Positions 27,099 to 36,472 are shown, counted from the stretch's first letter. The stretch is DNA of 64,000 nucleotides from Bradyrhizobium sp. CB82 (GCF_029714405.1 NZ_CP121650.1:2857001-2921000), one strand, 5' to 3'. Notes: generated by a model not told the origin, from the sequence alone. Program-made: numbers and translations.

Positions 27099-27323
27099 TC
27101 ACCGCCCCGCAGGCGCCGAGAGCGCGCCAGTCGAGTAGCGCCACCAGTCCAGTTCCCTCGGTTCGGTCGGCCAAGCAGCGGCGTTGGAGTCGCGGAATGA
27201 CTGGTTGGCCGGAGCAGGGGCCTTGCGGGCGTGGTGCCGCTGGTTCGCCGATGCCGTCTGGACCGTGAGGGCCGCAATCAACGTCGCGGCCAAGGTGGCC
27301 AGTGTTGTCGTTCGCATCATCAT
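27099..27323 (-). CDS. small secreted protein
   Basis: 74 residues with a signal peptide (TTTLATLAATLIAALTVQTASA-N) and a short polar mature part of about 47 residues containing RELDWWRYSTG. AAGGGAG lies just upstream of the triple ATG. Function unknown. No close neighbours on its strand. Confidence 0.6.
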   Translation of the reverse strand: MMMRTTTLATLAATLIAALTVQTASANQRHHARKAPAPANQSFRDSNAAAWPTEPRELDWWRYSTGALSAPAGR

Positions 27324-27547
27324 CTCCCTTGATCATTCTGGCTTGGCGACACCTTGGGTCGTTGGAGTGAAACGTCTCGTGCCGGCGCCGCAGTCCTTGT
27401 AGATAGCAATGCGCCCTGCCTGACATCACGGTTTCGGCCTTCAACGAAGCGGCGAGCCGAAATTTTGGTCGGAGCCAAAAATTCGGCGATCGTAGCCGCG
27501 CGCCCGATAGACTCGCCGCAGGCGATCCGGTTGAATGGGACGAGCTG

Positions 27548-27835
27548 ATGTGTCGAGCCACAACGATGTGGAAGTATTTGCTGCTTCTTGCCCTGGTGAC
27601 CTCGCCGGCAATGGCGCAGGTCAAGCCGACGCCGAAGACCACGGCGGCCCGCCCGGATCCCTGCTTCCCGATCGGGCGCACCGCGGACGGCAAGCTGGTC
27701 TATTCCATGAAATGCGAGAATCTTCCGGCGCCCCCGCCCCAGGCGGAACTGAATGAGACGCCTCCGCCCGCCGCCGAGCCGGAGGCCGAGAAGCGGCGGA
27801 GCGGCATTTTCGGCTGGTCCTATGACCGCAGGTGA
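27548..27835 (+). CDS. small secreted Pro-rich protein
   Basis: 95 residues, or 89 from the second ATG at 27566, which places the signal peptide (MWKYLLLLALVTSPAMA) at the N-terminus. The mature part has two Cys (DPCFPIG, MKCENLP), a Pro/Glu-rich segment and ends GIFGWSYDRR. Function unknown. Periplasmic location is likely. Confidence 0.6.
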   Translation: MCRATTMWKYLLLLALVTSPAMAQVKPTPKTTAARPDPCFPIGRTADGKLVYSMKCENLPAPPPQAELNETPPPAAEPEAEKRRSGIFGWSYDRR

Positions 27836-27927
27836 GACGCACCACCACTTGCGCTCATCCCGCCGGAATGCTCTTTGCTCTAAGAGTTCCCATGGGGGGC
27901 CGAGGCCCTCCCACCTAGAGAGATGAG

Positions 27928-28341
27928 ATGAGCAAACTCGTTATCCGCGCCGGCGATTTCACCTTCGATGCCCGCTTCGAGGAGCAACTGGCGCCGAAGA
28001 CCGTCGCCGCATTCCGTAAAGCCATGCCGTTCGAAAGCCACATTATCCATGTGCGCTGGAGCGGTGAGGGCGTGTGGATGCCGCTCGGCGACCTCGATTT
28101 CGGCGTCGGCTACGAGAACCACACCAGCTATCCCGCGCCGGGCCAGATCATTCTCTATCCCGGTGGCATCAGCGAGACCGAGATCCTGCTCGCCTATGGC
28201 GGCGTGCACTTCGCGAGCAAGATGGGCCAGCTCGCCGGCAACCATTTCATCACGCTGACGTCGGGTCTGGAGAATCTGGCGACCCTGGGCAAGAGCGTTC
28301 TGTGGAAGGGCGCCCTGCCGATCCGCTTCGAGGAAGTCTGA
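27928..28341 (+). CDS. DUF3830 protein of the purine catabolic operon
   Basis: 137 residues of the DUF3830 family, whose members have a cyclophilin-like fold: a beta-rich chain with FRKAMPFESHIIHVRWSGEG, LDFGVGYENHTSYPAPGQI and LLAYGG. Its stop is one base before the TTG start of the allantoinase gene, so the two are translationally coupled. Constant linkage to ureide or pyrimidine/purine catabolism suggests an unassigned enzymatic or ligand-binding step (inference). The start at 27928 follows GAGAGATGAG. Confidence 0.85.
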   Translation: MSKLVIRAGDFTFDARFEEQLAPKTVAAFRKAMPFESHIIHVRWSGEGVWMPLGDLDFGVGYENHTSYPAPGQIILYPGGISETEILLAYGGVHFASKMGQLAGNHFITLTSGLENLATLGKSVLWKGALPIRFEEV

Positions 28342-28342
28342 T

Positions 28343-29278
28343 TTGTCGGAGCCCCGCTATCCCCGTGATCTTCGCGGCTATGGCCGCAACCCGCCGCATC
28401 CGCATTGGCCGGGCGGAGCCCGGGTCGCGGTGCAGTTCGTCGTCAATTTCGAGGAGGGCGGCGAGAACAACATCTTGCACGGTGACCGTGCCTCGGAAGC
28501 GTTCTTGTCCGACGTGCTGGGCGCACAGCCCTGGCCGGGCCAGCGCCATGCCAACATCGAATCGATGTTCGAATATGGCTCGCGCGCCGGCTTCTGGCGG
28601 CTGTGGCGGATGTTCACGATGCGCAAATGGCCGACCACCGTGTTCGGCGTTGCCACCGCGCTGAAACGCAATCCGGAAATCGTCGCCGCGATGCATGAGG
28701 CGGGCTGGGACATCGCGAGCCACAGCCTGAAATGGATCGAGCACAAGGACATGACCGAGGTGCAGGAACGCGCCGAGATCACCGAGGCCATCCGCGTGCA
28801 TACCGAAGCGACCGGCTCTCGGCCGCTCGGCTGGTACACCGGCCGCTCCTCGATCAATACCAACAGGCTGCTGATGGAGGAGGGCGGCTTCCTCTATCTT
28901 TGCGATTCCTATGCCGACGATCTGCCCTATTGGATCAAGGGCGCGGGCCGCAAGCAGCTCATCATCCCCTATACGCTCGACAACAACGACATGCGCTTCA
29001 TCAACGCGCAGGGCTTTGCGGAAGGCGAGCAGTTCTTCACTTATCTCAAGGACGCGTTCGATGTGCTCTATGCCGAAGGCGAGAGCGCGCCGAAGATGAT
29101 GTCGGTGGGCCTGCATTGCCGCCTGGTCGGCCGTCCCGGCCGCGCGGCGGGACTGATGCGCTTCCTCGACTATATCGGGAAGCACGAGCGCGTCTGGGTG
29201 CCGACGCGATTGCAGATCGCGCATCACTGGCGCGACAATCTCGCCCATCTCGCCGACGACGCATTCGAGATCATGTGA
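28343..29278 (+). CDS. puuE: allantoinase, polysaccharide-deacetylase-like (PuuE)
   Basis: 311 residues. PuuE is a metal-independent allantoinase in the NodB fold that opens allantoin to allantoate in the cytoplasm. Diagnostic segments are YPRDLRGYGRNPPHPHWPGG, VNFEEGGENNILHGD, AGWDIASHSLKWIEH and GWYTGRSSINT. The start is a TTG one base after the DUF3830 stop. It is followed 11 bases later by the UraD-HIUase fusion, giving a three-gene operon for the urate-to-allantoate end of purine degradation. Confidence 0.93.
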   Translation: MSEPRYPRDLRGYGRNPPHPHWPGGARVAVQFVVNFEEGGENNILHGDRASEAFLSDVLGAQPWPGQRHANIESMFEYGSRAGFWRLWRMFTMRKWPTTVFGVATALKRNPEIVAAMHEAGWDIASHSLKWIEHKDMTEVQERAEITEAIRVHTEATGSRPLGWYTGRSSINTNRLLMEEGGFLYLCDSYADDLPYWIKGAGRKQLIIPYTLDNNDMRFINAQGFAEGEQFFTYLKDAFDVLYAEGESAPKMMSVGLHCRLVGRPGRAAGLMRFLDYIGKHERVWVPTRLQIAHHWRDNLAHLADDAFEIM

Positions 29279-29289
29279 GGCGGACGGCG

Positions 29290-30177
29290 ATGTCGCAATT
29301 GTCGTTGTCCGCTCTCAACGCTGCTAGCAAGACCGATTTCGTCGCGGCGCTCGCCAATGTCTTCGAGCACTCGCCATGGATTGCCGAACGCATCGCAGAC
29401 CAGCGGCCGTTCGCCGGCGTCAATCAGTTGTTCGCGGCGATGACGGCGGCGGTCGAAAGTGCTGTAGCGGAGTTGCGGTTGGCGCTGATCAAGGCGCATC
29501 CCGATCTCGCCGACAAGACGCAGCGCGCGGCAGGACTCACTGCGGACTCCAACGCCGAGCAGAGTAGCGTCGGGCTCGACCGGCTATCGGACGCGGAGTA
29601 CGCCGCATTCGAGCGCGTCAACAACGCTTATCGTTCAAAATTCGGCATCCCCTATATCGTCTGCGTCCGCCGCCATACCAAGGATTCGATCCTACGCGAT
29701 TTCGAGCAGCGACTGCCGAACGATGCTGAGACCGAGATGCGGCGGTCGATCGCGGAGATCTGCCGCATCGCCGCGTTGCGGCTCAATCAGCTCGTCGCCG
29801 CCGAAGATCGCTTGAACGTGCACGGCCGGCTCTCGACCCACGTGCTGGACAATCACAGCGGCAAGCCTGCGCCCGGCATCGCGGTCGAGCTTGTCGAGCT
29901 TGCCGCACTCGGCGAGAGCCGCATCATCACGCGTGCCGTGACCAACCATGACGGTCGCACAGACCAGCCGCTGATCGGCGGGCGGCCCTTGCCGATCGGC
30001 CGCTACGAGCTCCGCTTCAGCGTCGGCAAATATTTCGCCGAACGTGGCGTGCCGATGTCGGACCCGCCGTTCCTCGACGAAGTTCCCTTGCGCTTTTCGA
30101 TCGCCGAGCCGGAGGGCCACTACCACGTGCCGTTGCTGGTCACGCCCTGGAGCTATGCGACCTATCGTGGGAGCTAG
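29290..30177 (+). CDS. bifunctional OHCU decarboxylase / 5-hydroxyisourate hydrolase
   Basis: 295 residues. Residues 1-170 are UraD: catalytic His70 in IKAHPDLADK, plus AEQSSVGLDRLS and KFGIPYIVCVR. Residues 178-295 are the transthyretin-like HIU hydrolase: HGRLSTHVLDNHSGKPAPG at the start, the HYHVPLLVTPWSYATYRGS type ending with the signature C-terminal YRGS. Together they convert 5-hydroxyisourate through OHCU to S-allantoin, the substrate chain just before PuuE. GAGG precedes the ATG at 29290. The frame's upstream extension is a shadow within puuE. Its 3' end overlaps the convergent xanthine dehydrogenase stop by four bases. Confidence 0.93.
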   Translation: MSQLSLSALNAASKTDFVAALANVFEHSPWIAERIADQRPFAGVNQLFAAMTAAVESAVAELRLALIKAHPDLADKTQRAAGLTADSNAEQSSVGLDRLSDAEYAAFERVNNAYRSKFGIPYIVCVRRHTKDSILRDFEQRLPNDAETEMRRSIAEICRIAALRLNQLVAAEDRLNVHGRLSTHVLDNHSGKPAPGIAVELVELAALGESRIITRAVTNHDGRTDQPLIGGRPLPIGRYELRFSVGKYFAERGVPMSDPPFLDEVPLRFSIAEPEGHYHVPLLVTPWSYATYRGS

Positions 30178-32900
30178 CCGCCGAATTTCTCGTGCAGCGC
30201 CGGGAATAGCCGGTCCGGCTTGAACGGCGTCGAGGTGAAGCGGATGCCGGTGGCGTCGGCAATGGCGTTGCCGAGCGCGGCGGCGACGGGATTGTAAGGG
30301 CTCTCGCTCATCGACTTCGCGCCCATCGGTCCGATCGTGTCGGAGGTTTCTGCGAAAAGCACCTCGGTGCGCGGCACATCGGCGAAGGAGGGCAGGTGAT
30401 AGTCGCGGAATTTGGCATTGATGACGCGGCCATTCGTGTCGATTACCATCTCCTCAAAGATCGCGGCTCCCAAAGCCTGCGCTACGCCGCCCTCGACCTG
30501 GCCACGGCATTGCATGGGATTGGCGACGACCCCGGCGTCGGCTGCTTGCACGCTCCTGAGGATCTTCAACTCGCCGGTGGCCCTGTTCACCGCCACGCGA
30601 AAGCCGTGCACGTTGAATGCCACCGAGCGCGGCGTGCCCTGTGAGTTGCCGCTCGCACTGAGCTGCTTGCCGTCTTCGCGCGCGCTCCGCGCCAGTTCTG
30701 CAAAGGACATCCGCCTGACGCCGCAGACGACGGCATCGCTTTCGATCGTGCAGGCCGCTGCGTCGCAGAGCCACGCGCCGGCCGCAGCGGCCATCAGCTC
30801 ACGCGCCAGAGCCTCGGCCGCCGCGTGCGTGGCCTTGCCGGCGACAAAAACGCCGGCGCTGCCATAGGCTCCCGTGTCGTGGCCGCCATGCGCGGTGTCG
30901 GATTGCTTGAGGCGGATGTTGTCGACGGTGGTCGCGAGCGCGGTGGCCGCGATCTGCCGGTGCACCGTGCTGGTGCCGTTGCCGAACTCGGCGGTGCCGA
31001 CCGTGAGCTCGAAACTGCCGTCGTCGTTGAGCGCGATCATCGCGTCCGCGATGTGTCCGGCCGGCGGCACCGTGTCGATCATGGTCAGTGCGATGCCCTC
31101 GCCAAGCAGCCAGTCCGCCGACAAATCCGGTTGCGGCGCGTCCGCCTGCATCGCGCGCTCGACGAGGTCGAGACACTGGTCGAGCCCGTAGGAACCATAG
31201 GAGACGTCGTGATACTCCGACGGCGTCGGCGCCAGCATGGGATCGCCGGGCCTGACGACGTTGCGGCGACGGATGTCGTACGGGTTGACGCCGAGCTGCT
31301 TCGCCAGCTCGTCGATCGCAGCTTCCACCGCCACCAGCGCCTGCGGCAGGCCATAGCCGCGAAACGCGCCCGCGGGCACCGTGTTGGTGTAGACCGCGAC
31401 GGCGTCGACCTTCTTGTTCGGGCAGTTGTATACGCTGATCGACTCTGCCACCGCATGGAACAGCACGGGGCCGGCGTGATTGCCATAGGCGCCTGTGTTG
31501 GAGAGCACGTCGAGCTGGAGTGCGGTCAGCTTGCCGGCCGCATCGGCGCCGGCCTTGATGTGGACGCGCATCGGGTGCCGCGTCGAGGTCGCGATGAACT
31601 GCTCTTCGCGCGTCAGCTCGAGCTTGACCGGCCGCCCCGTCTTCAGCGCGGCGAGCGCCAAAATGTCCTCGACGAACATCTCCTGCTTGCCGCCAAAGCC
31701 ACCGCCGACGCGCTCGCAGAACACGCGCACCTTGTCCATGGGCAGAGCGAAAATGTCCGACAGCGCGCGCCGCGTCAGGAACGGCACCTGCGTGGAGGAG
31801 CGGACGTTGAGCACGCCGGACGGATCGAGCCAGGCAAGCCCGCCATGCGTTTCGAGCGCGGCATGCTGAACGCGCTGGGTCGTGAAAGTGCCTTGATAGG
31901 TGACGGCTGAAGCCGCAAGTGCCGCCGCGACGTCGCCCAACTCGCCATGCGTTTCCGCGACGATGTTGCACTTTGCGTTGGCGATGCGATGTTCGCTGCC
32001 GCGGTCGGGATGGATGACCGGTGCGCCCGGCGCCATCGCCTGCTCGGGATCGACCACGGCGGGAAGAATGTCGTAGGTGACCTTCAGGCGCCGGCACGCT
32101 TCCTCCGCGGCGGCCTCAGTCTCCGCCGCGACGGCGGCGACCTTCTGGCCGATGAAGCGGACGACATCATCGAGGACGCGCGTGTCCTCCGGATCCATCC
32201 AGTCCTTCTCGTGCCGCGCGGTCGAGAACAACCGGTCGGGCACGTCCTCACGGGTCAGCACCGCGTGGACGCCAGGAACGCTCAAAGCGGCCGTCTTGTC
32301 GATCGCGACGATCCTCGCATGCGGATGCGGCGAACGCACGAGCTTGACGTGGAGCAGGCCGTCAATCGCGGTGTCGAAGGTATAGCGCGCATTGCCGCGC
32401 ACGATGTCGGGGCCGGCGGGCGCGGGAAGGCTGCGGCCGAACGCGCCGCCGGCCTCGACGCCATCGTCGATATCGGTCTTGCCGTCGAGCGCGTCCTCGA
32501 TCGCACGATAGCCGGTGCAGCGGCAGATGTTGCCCTTCAGCGCCGCGCCGAGATCGGTGCGCTGCGCCTGGTTCAGCGACGCGCAGGTCAGGATCATGCC
32601 GGCGGTGCAGAAGCCGCACTGGAATCCTTGCGCGTCGAGGAAGGCCTGCTGCATCGGATGCGTGCCGCCATCGCCTCCAAGTCCTTCGATGGTGGTGATC
32701 GCGCGGCCCTCGGCGCGGAAGGCCGGGATCAGGCAGCTATGTACGGGCTCGCCGTCGAGCAGCACTGTGCAGGCCCCGCAATCGCCGGCGTCGCAACCCT
32801 TCTTGACGCCGAAATGGCCGAGCTCGCGCAGGAAGGTCCGCAGGCATTGGCCCGCGCGCGGCGCTTGCGAAAACGGCTTGCCGTTGATCTCGAAGCTCAT
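30174..32900 (-). CDS. xanthine dehydrogenase, fused Fe-S and molybdopterin subunit
   Basis: 908 residues. Residues 1-145 form the two [2Fe-2S] domains (Cys36/41/44/56 and Cys95/98/126/128, the latter in ICRCTGY). After a short Pro/Ala linker, residues 158-908 form the molybdenum cofactor subunit (GNARYTFDTAIDG..., RVGGGFGGKQE, GAFRGYGLPQA, GPMGAKSMSESPYNPVA). In most bacteria these are separate polypeptides, or the Fe-S part is fused to the FAD part. It would oxidise hypoxanthine/xanthine to urate, given the surrounding purine genes, although other aza-arene hydroxylases share the fold. The start at 32900 overlaps the FAD-subunit stop as ATGA, so the two subunits are translated in tandem. 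Confidence 0.9.
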   Translation of the reverse strand: MSFEINGKPFSQAPRAGQCLRTFLRELGHFGVKKGCDAGDCGACTVLLDGEPVHSCLIPAFRAEGRAITTIEGLGGDGGTHPMQQAFLDAQGFQCGFCTAGMILTCASLNQAQRTDLGAALKGNICRCTGYRAIEDALDGKTDIDDGVEAGGAFGRSLPAPAGPDIVRGNARYTFDTAIDGLLHVKLVRSPHPHARIVAIDKTAALSVPGVHAVLTREDVPDRLFSTARHEKDWMDPEDTRVLDDVVRFIGQKVAAVAAETEAAAEEACRRLKVTYDILPAVVDPEQAMAPGAPVIHPDRGSEHRIANAKCNIVAETHGELGDVAAALAASAVTYQGTFTTQRVQHAALETHGGLAWLDPSGVLNVRSSTQVPFLTRRALSDIFALPMDKVRVFCERVGGGFGGKQEMFVEDILALAALKTGRPVKLELTREEQFIATSTRHPMRVHIKAGADAAGKLTALQLDVLSNTGAYGNHAGPVLFHAVAESISVYNCPNKKVDAVAVYTNTVPAGAFRGYGLPQALVAVEAAIDELAKQLGVNPYDIRRRNVVRPGDPMLAPTPSEYHDVSYGSYGLDQCLDLVERAMQADAPQPDLSADWLLGEGIALTMIDTVPPAGHIADAMIALNDDGSFELTVGTAEFGNGTSTVHRQIAATALATTVDNIRLKQSDTAHGGHDTGAYGSAGVFVAGKATHAAAEALARELMAAAAGAWLCDAAACTIESDAVVCGVRRMSFAELARSAREDGKQLSASGNSQGTPRSVAFNVHGFRVAVNRATGELKILRSVQAADAGVVANPMQCRGQVEGGVAQALGAAIFEEMVIDTNGRVINAKFRDYHLPSFADVPRTEVLFAETSDTIGPMGAKSMSESPYNPVAAALGNAIADATGIRFTSTPFKPDRLFPALHEKFGG

Positions 32901-33724
32901 GGCCGCGCCGTGTCGAGCAATTCGCGACGGATCTCCTCGGCAAGGTGTCGCGTCATGTGCTTGCGCCAGAACGGCTTGCCGTGCACGTCGTCGTGGTAGA
33001 GGCTGTCGGTGATCTCGAGCGCGATGGCTGCGCGCAACGCGTTCGCATCGGGCGGCTTTGGAAAGGACAATCGGATGGGGCGCACGGTCGATGCAGTCAC
33101 CGTCAGGTTCAGCGCGCCATCGCCATCGAGACTGCCGATCAACAGCGCCGCGGAGCGGCCGACCGGCGTCAGCGAGATCTGGCGGAAAGCCGAACGGCGC
33201 TTCAGCGCCGCGAGGGGGATATCGATTTGCCGCAACAGATCGCCGGGCGTCAGGCGATTGCGCTGGTTGCCGGTGACGAAGTCGAGGACCGGAAGCTTCT
33301 GTTCGCCGCCGCCGGTCTTCCAGATCGTGCAGACACCATCGAGCGCTGACGTCAGCGAGATCATCGGACCCGCCGGCAGCGACATGCAGAGATTGCCGCC
33401 GATCGTCGCCGTCTTCCAGATCTTGAACGAGGCGAGGAACGCGCGGCAGCATTGGTTGATCAGCGGCGCAGCCAGCCACTCGGGCGGACAAGCGAGCGCA
33501 TCGAGCTCTGCGACGGTGCAGGTGGCCGCGATCGTCAGATGGGTGTCGGTGATGGTCAGTGCCGGCCATTTCAGGTCGGCGAGATCGATCAGGCGGGACA
33601 GGTGGACCTGCGGCTCCGAGAACAGCCAGGTTCCGCCCGCGAGCCAAGCGTCACCTGCCGTCCAAACGGGCAGTTGTGCGCGGCTCTGCGGATGGGCCAC
33701 CGACGTGATGGTATTTAAGTCCAT
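32897..33724 (-). CDS. xanthine dehydrogenase FAD-binding subunit
   Basis: 275 residues. FAD motifs are LAGGTWLF (about 29-35) and TIGGNLCMSLPAG. The C-terminal CO-dehydrogenase flavoprotein domain follows. It passes electrons from the Fe-S clusters of the downstream fused subunit to NAD+ or another acceptor. The start at 33724 gives MDLNTITSV. The longer frame to 34045 runs through the divergent deaminase gene and is a shadow. First gene of a two-gene operon, divergent from the 8-oxoguanine deaminase with a 139-base shared promoter region. Confidence 0.9.
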   Translation of the reverse strand: MDLNTITSVAHPQSRAQLPVWTAGDAWLAGGTWLFSEPQVHLSRLIDLADLKWPALTITDTHLTIAATCTVAELDALACPPEWLAAPLINQCCRAFLASFKIWKTATIGGNLCMSLPAGPMISLTSALDGVCTIWKTGGGEQKLPVLDFVTGNQRNRLTPGDLLRQIDIPLAALKRRSAFRQISLTPVGRSAALLIGSLDGDGALNLTVTASTVRPIRLSFPKPPDANALRAAIALEITDSLYHDDVHGKPFWRKHMTRHLAEEIRRELLDTARP

Positions 33725-33863
33725 GAGTGCGCCAACGCCCTGAATCGGATCGATCGCTCGAAACGAGTCTTGCAAGTCCGGAGCCAAGTCGCAACAAGGA
33801 TGCAAGCGGCTGGCCTTCGCCTTGCAGGCGAAAATGCCTGCCGACGTCAGGAGAAACGGGATC

Positions 33864-35210
33864 ATGGATAACGCAAAGTCGGTCTGGATCAAGGATCCGC
33901 TCGCCATCCTCGCCGACGGTGCCGGGCGCGGCATCGTGGTGCAGGATGGGCGGATCGTCGAGCTTGTGCCCGCCGGCGGCGAGCCAGCAGCGGACGCCGC
34001 GATCTTCGAGGCGGGCGAGCATGTCGTGCTGCCCGGGCTCATCAATACGCACCACCACTTCTACCAGACGCTGACCCGCGCGCTGCCGGCGGCGATGGAC
34101 CGTGAGCTGTTTCCCTGGCTCAAGGCGCTCTATCCGGTCTGGGCGCGGATGACGCCGGAGGCGCTCCAGCTCGGTGTTACCGTGGCGATGTCGGAGCTGT
34201 TGCTGTCGGGCTGCACCACCACGACGGACCATCACTACGTCTTCCCTGCGGGTCTGGAAGACGCCGTCGACATCGAGGTCGCCGTTGCCAAGCGGCTTGG
34301 CGTCCGCGTGCTGCTCACGCGCGGCTCGATGAACCTGTCGGAGCGCGACGGCGGCCTGCCGCCTGATAGCGTGGTGCAGGACGAGGACACGATTCTCGCG
34401 GACAGCGCGCGGGTGGTCGCAAAACATCACCAGCGCGGTACGGATGCGATGGTGCAGATCGCGCTGGCACCGTGCTCACCATTTTCGGTGACGACGTCCT
34501 TGATGCGCGCCACCGCCGATCTCGCCGACAGGCTCGATGTCCGCCTGCATACCCATCTCGCCGAGACCGAGGACGAGAACAGGTTCTGCGAGCAGATGTA
34601 TGGCTGCCGCCCGCTGGACTATCTCGAGCAATGCGGCTGGCTCAATGCGCGCACCTGGCTCGCTCACGGCATCTTCTTCAATGCCGACGAGATGAAGCGG
34701 CTGGGCAAGGCCAAGACCACCATCAGCCATTGCGCGTGCAGCAACCAGCTTCTCGCGTCCGGCTGCTGTCCGGTCTGCGACATGGAGGAGGCCGGCGTCG
34801 GCATCGGCCTCGGGGTCGACGGCTCGGCCTCCAACGATGCGTCCAATCTGATGCAGGAAGTGCGCTCCGCGTTCCTGCTGCAGCGGGCGCGCTATGGCGT
34901 GACGAGGATCAGCCACAAGGACGCACTGCGTTGGGCCACCAAGGGCTCGGCCGCCTGCGTCGGCCGTCCCGAGCTCGGCGAGATCGCGCTCGGCAAGGCC
35001 GCCGACCTTGCGCTGTATAAGGTCGATGAATTGCGCTTCTCGGGCCACGGCGATCCGATTGCGGCGGTCGTGCTCTGCGGCGCGCATCGGGCCGATCGGG
35101 TGATGGTCGCGGGCAAATGGGCCGTGGTCGACGGGACGATCCCGGGCCTGGACGTCGCCGATCTGATCCGCCGCCACAGCGCTGTGGCCCGCACGATGCA
35201 GGCAGGGTAG
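33864..35210 (+). CDS. 8-oxoguanine deaminase
   Basis: 448 residues of the amidohydrolase superfamily. Metal-binding NTHHHFYQ (His63-65), HTHLAETEDENRFCEQ, LAHGIFF, SHCACSNQLLASG and the catalytic Asp in GLGVDGSASNDASNL match the 8-oxoguanine/isoxanthopterin deaminase group. It releases ammonia from 8-oxoguanine to give urate, feeding the same pathway as the divergent xanthine dehydrogenase. AGGAG precedes the start at 33864. Related deaminases (guanine, hydroxyatrazine) cannot be excluded from motifs alone. Confidence 0.87.
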   Translation: MDNAKSVWIKDPLAILADGAGRGIVVQDGRIVELVPAGGEPAADAAIFEAGEHVVLPGLINTHHHFYQTLTRALPAAMDRELFPWLKALYPVWARMTPEALQLGVTVAMSELLLSGCTTTTDHHYVFPAGLEDAVDIEVAVAKRLGVRVLLTRGSMNLSERDGGLPPDSVVQDEDTILADSARVVAKHHQRGTDAMVQIALAPCSPFSVTTSLMRATADLADRLDVRLHTHLAETEDENRFCEQMYGCRPLDYLEQCGWLNARTWLAHGIFFNADEMKRLGKAKTTISHCACSNQLLASGCCPVCDMEEAGVGIGLGVDGSASNDASNLMQEVRSAFLLQRARYGVTRISHKDALRWATKGSAACVGRPELGEIALGKAADLALYKVDELRFSGHGDPIAAVVLCGAHRADRVMVAGKWAVVDGTIPGLDVADLIRRHSAVARTMQAG

Positions 35211-35265
35211 GCGGGCAGGATAGAGAAGAGGGGGCAACCACCATTGCCGGGTATTGGTAGCTACC

Positions 35266-35289
35266 CCCTCCCGACCTCCTCCGGGAGGG
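35266..35289. terminator. hairpin between convergent genes
   Basis: CCCTCCCG (35266-35273) pairs with CGGGAGGG (35282-35289) around an 8-base loop. It lies between the deaminase stop and the convergent BMP-protein stop, consistent with a bidirectional transcript end, although no clear T-run follows. Confidence 0.5.
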
Positions 35290-35320
35290 AGCAGGTGATT
35301 TTAGCGATGCAAGAAGCGTG

Positions 35321-36397
35321 CTACTTGCCCGGCACCTTATCGTCGATGCCCTTGACGTAGAAGTTCATGCCGAGGATCTGGCCGTCATCGAGGTGATCGC
35401 CGCCCTTGCATTCGACTTCCTTGCCGTCCTGCCCGACGACCGGGCACTTGAACGGATGCAGCTTGCCGGCGATGATCGCGGCCTGGGCATCCTCCGCGAT
35501 TTTTTTCACGTCGTCGGGCATGTTGGTATAGGGCGCCATCGCGAACATGTGGCTGTCGAGCCCGCCCCAGGTGTCCTCGGACTTCCAGGTGCCGTCGAGC
35601 TCAGCCTTGACGCGCGCGATGTAGTAGGGGCCCCAGGTGTCGAGGATCGAGGTGAGCTGGGCCTTGGGCCCGAACTTGATCATCTCGGAATCCTGACCGA
35701 AGGCCAGCTTGCCGCGCTCGGCCGCGATTTGCATCGCCGCCGGCGAGTCCGTGTGCTGCATGATCACGTCAGCACCCTGGTCGAGCAGCGCCTTGGCGGC
35801 GTCGGCTTCCTTGCCCGGATCGAACCACGAGTTCACCCAGATGATCTTGACCTTGATGTTCGGATTGATGGTCTGCGCCGCGAGGATCGTCGCGTTGATG
35901 CCGGAGATGACCTCCGGAATCGGCACCGAGCCGACATAGCCGAGCACCCCGGACTTCGACATCTTGGCCGCGATCAGGCCCTGGATATAGCGGCCCTGAT
36001 ACCACTTCGACGAATAGGTCGACATGTTCTTGTCGCGCTTGTAGCCGGTGGCGTGCTCGAAATGCACGTTCGGATACTTCTTGGCGACTTTCAGCGTCGG
36101 GTCCATGTAGCCGAACGACGTCGTGAAGATCAGCTTGTTGCCGGCGCGAACAAGCTGCTCGATGGAGCGCTCGGCGTCGGGACCTTCGGGGACGTTTTCG
36201 AGATAGGTGGTCTCGATCTTGTCGCCGAGCTCCTTCACGAGCTCCTGGCGGGCCAGGTCATGTTGATAGGTCCAGCCGAGGTCGCCAATCGGGCCCAGGT
36301 AGATGAAACCGACCTTCAGCTTGTCGGCGGCGGAGGCCGCACCAAGGCTGCCGGCCACCAAGAGCCCTGCAGCTGCTGCCAGAAGTGTTTTCTTCAT
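35321..36397 (-). CDS. BMP-family ABC substrate-binding protein (importer 1)
   Basis: 358 residues. Signal peptide (KTLLAAAAGLLVAGSLGAASA-A), then a PnrA/Med-like periplasmic binding fold: VGFIYLGPIGDLGWTYQHD, FTTSFGYMDPTLKVAKKYP, LGYVGSVPIPEVISGINA, WVNSWFDPGKEADAAKALL and DVIMQHTDSP. This family binds purine nucleosides or related purines. GGAG is seven bases before the ATG at 36397. It is the last gene of an ATPase-permease-permease-binding protein order on the minus strand, 75 bases after the second permease. Placement beside purine catabolism suggests a purine or ureide ligand. Confidence 0.92.
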   Translation of the reverse strand: MKKTLLAAAAGLLVAGSLGAASAADKLKVGFIYLGPIGDLGWTYQHDLARQELVKELGDKIETTYLENVPEGPDAERSIEQLVRAGNKLIFTTSFGYMDPTLKVAKKYPNVHFEHATGYKRDKNMSTYSSKWYQGRYIQGLIAAKMSKSGVLGYVGSVPIPEVISGINATILAAQTINPNIKVKIIWVNSWFDPGKEADAAKALLDQGADVIMQHTDSPAAMQIAAERGKLAFGQDSEMIKFGPKAQLTSILDTWGPYYIARVKAELDGTWKSEDTWGGLDSHMFAMAPYTNMPDDVKKIAEDAQAAIIAGKLHPFKCPVVGQDGKEVECKGGDHLDDGQILGMNFYVKGIDDKVPGK

Positions 36398-36472
36398 CAT
36401 CAATCTCCAAACAGTCGGGGAAAGCCACAATCCGCAACGTGCGCGCCCCATCGCGCACGTCGCGGAAATCCA

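Noticed and set aside
31000..32999. long plus-strand frames opposite xanthine dehydrogenase
   Set aside because: Shadows of the fused Fe-S/Mo subunit gene.
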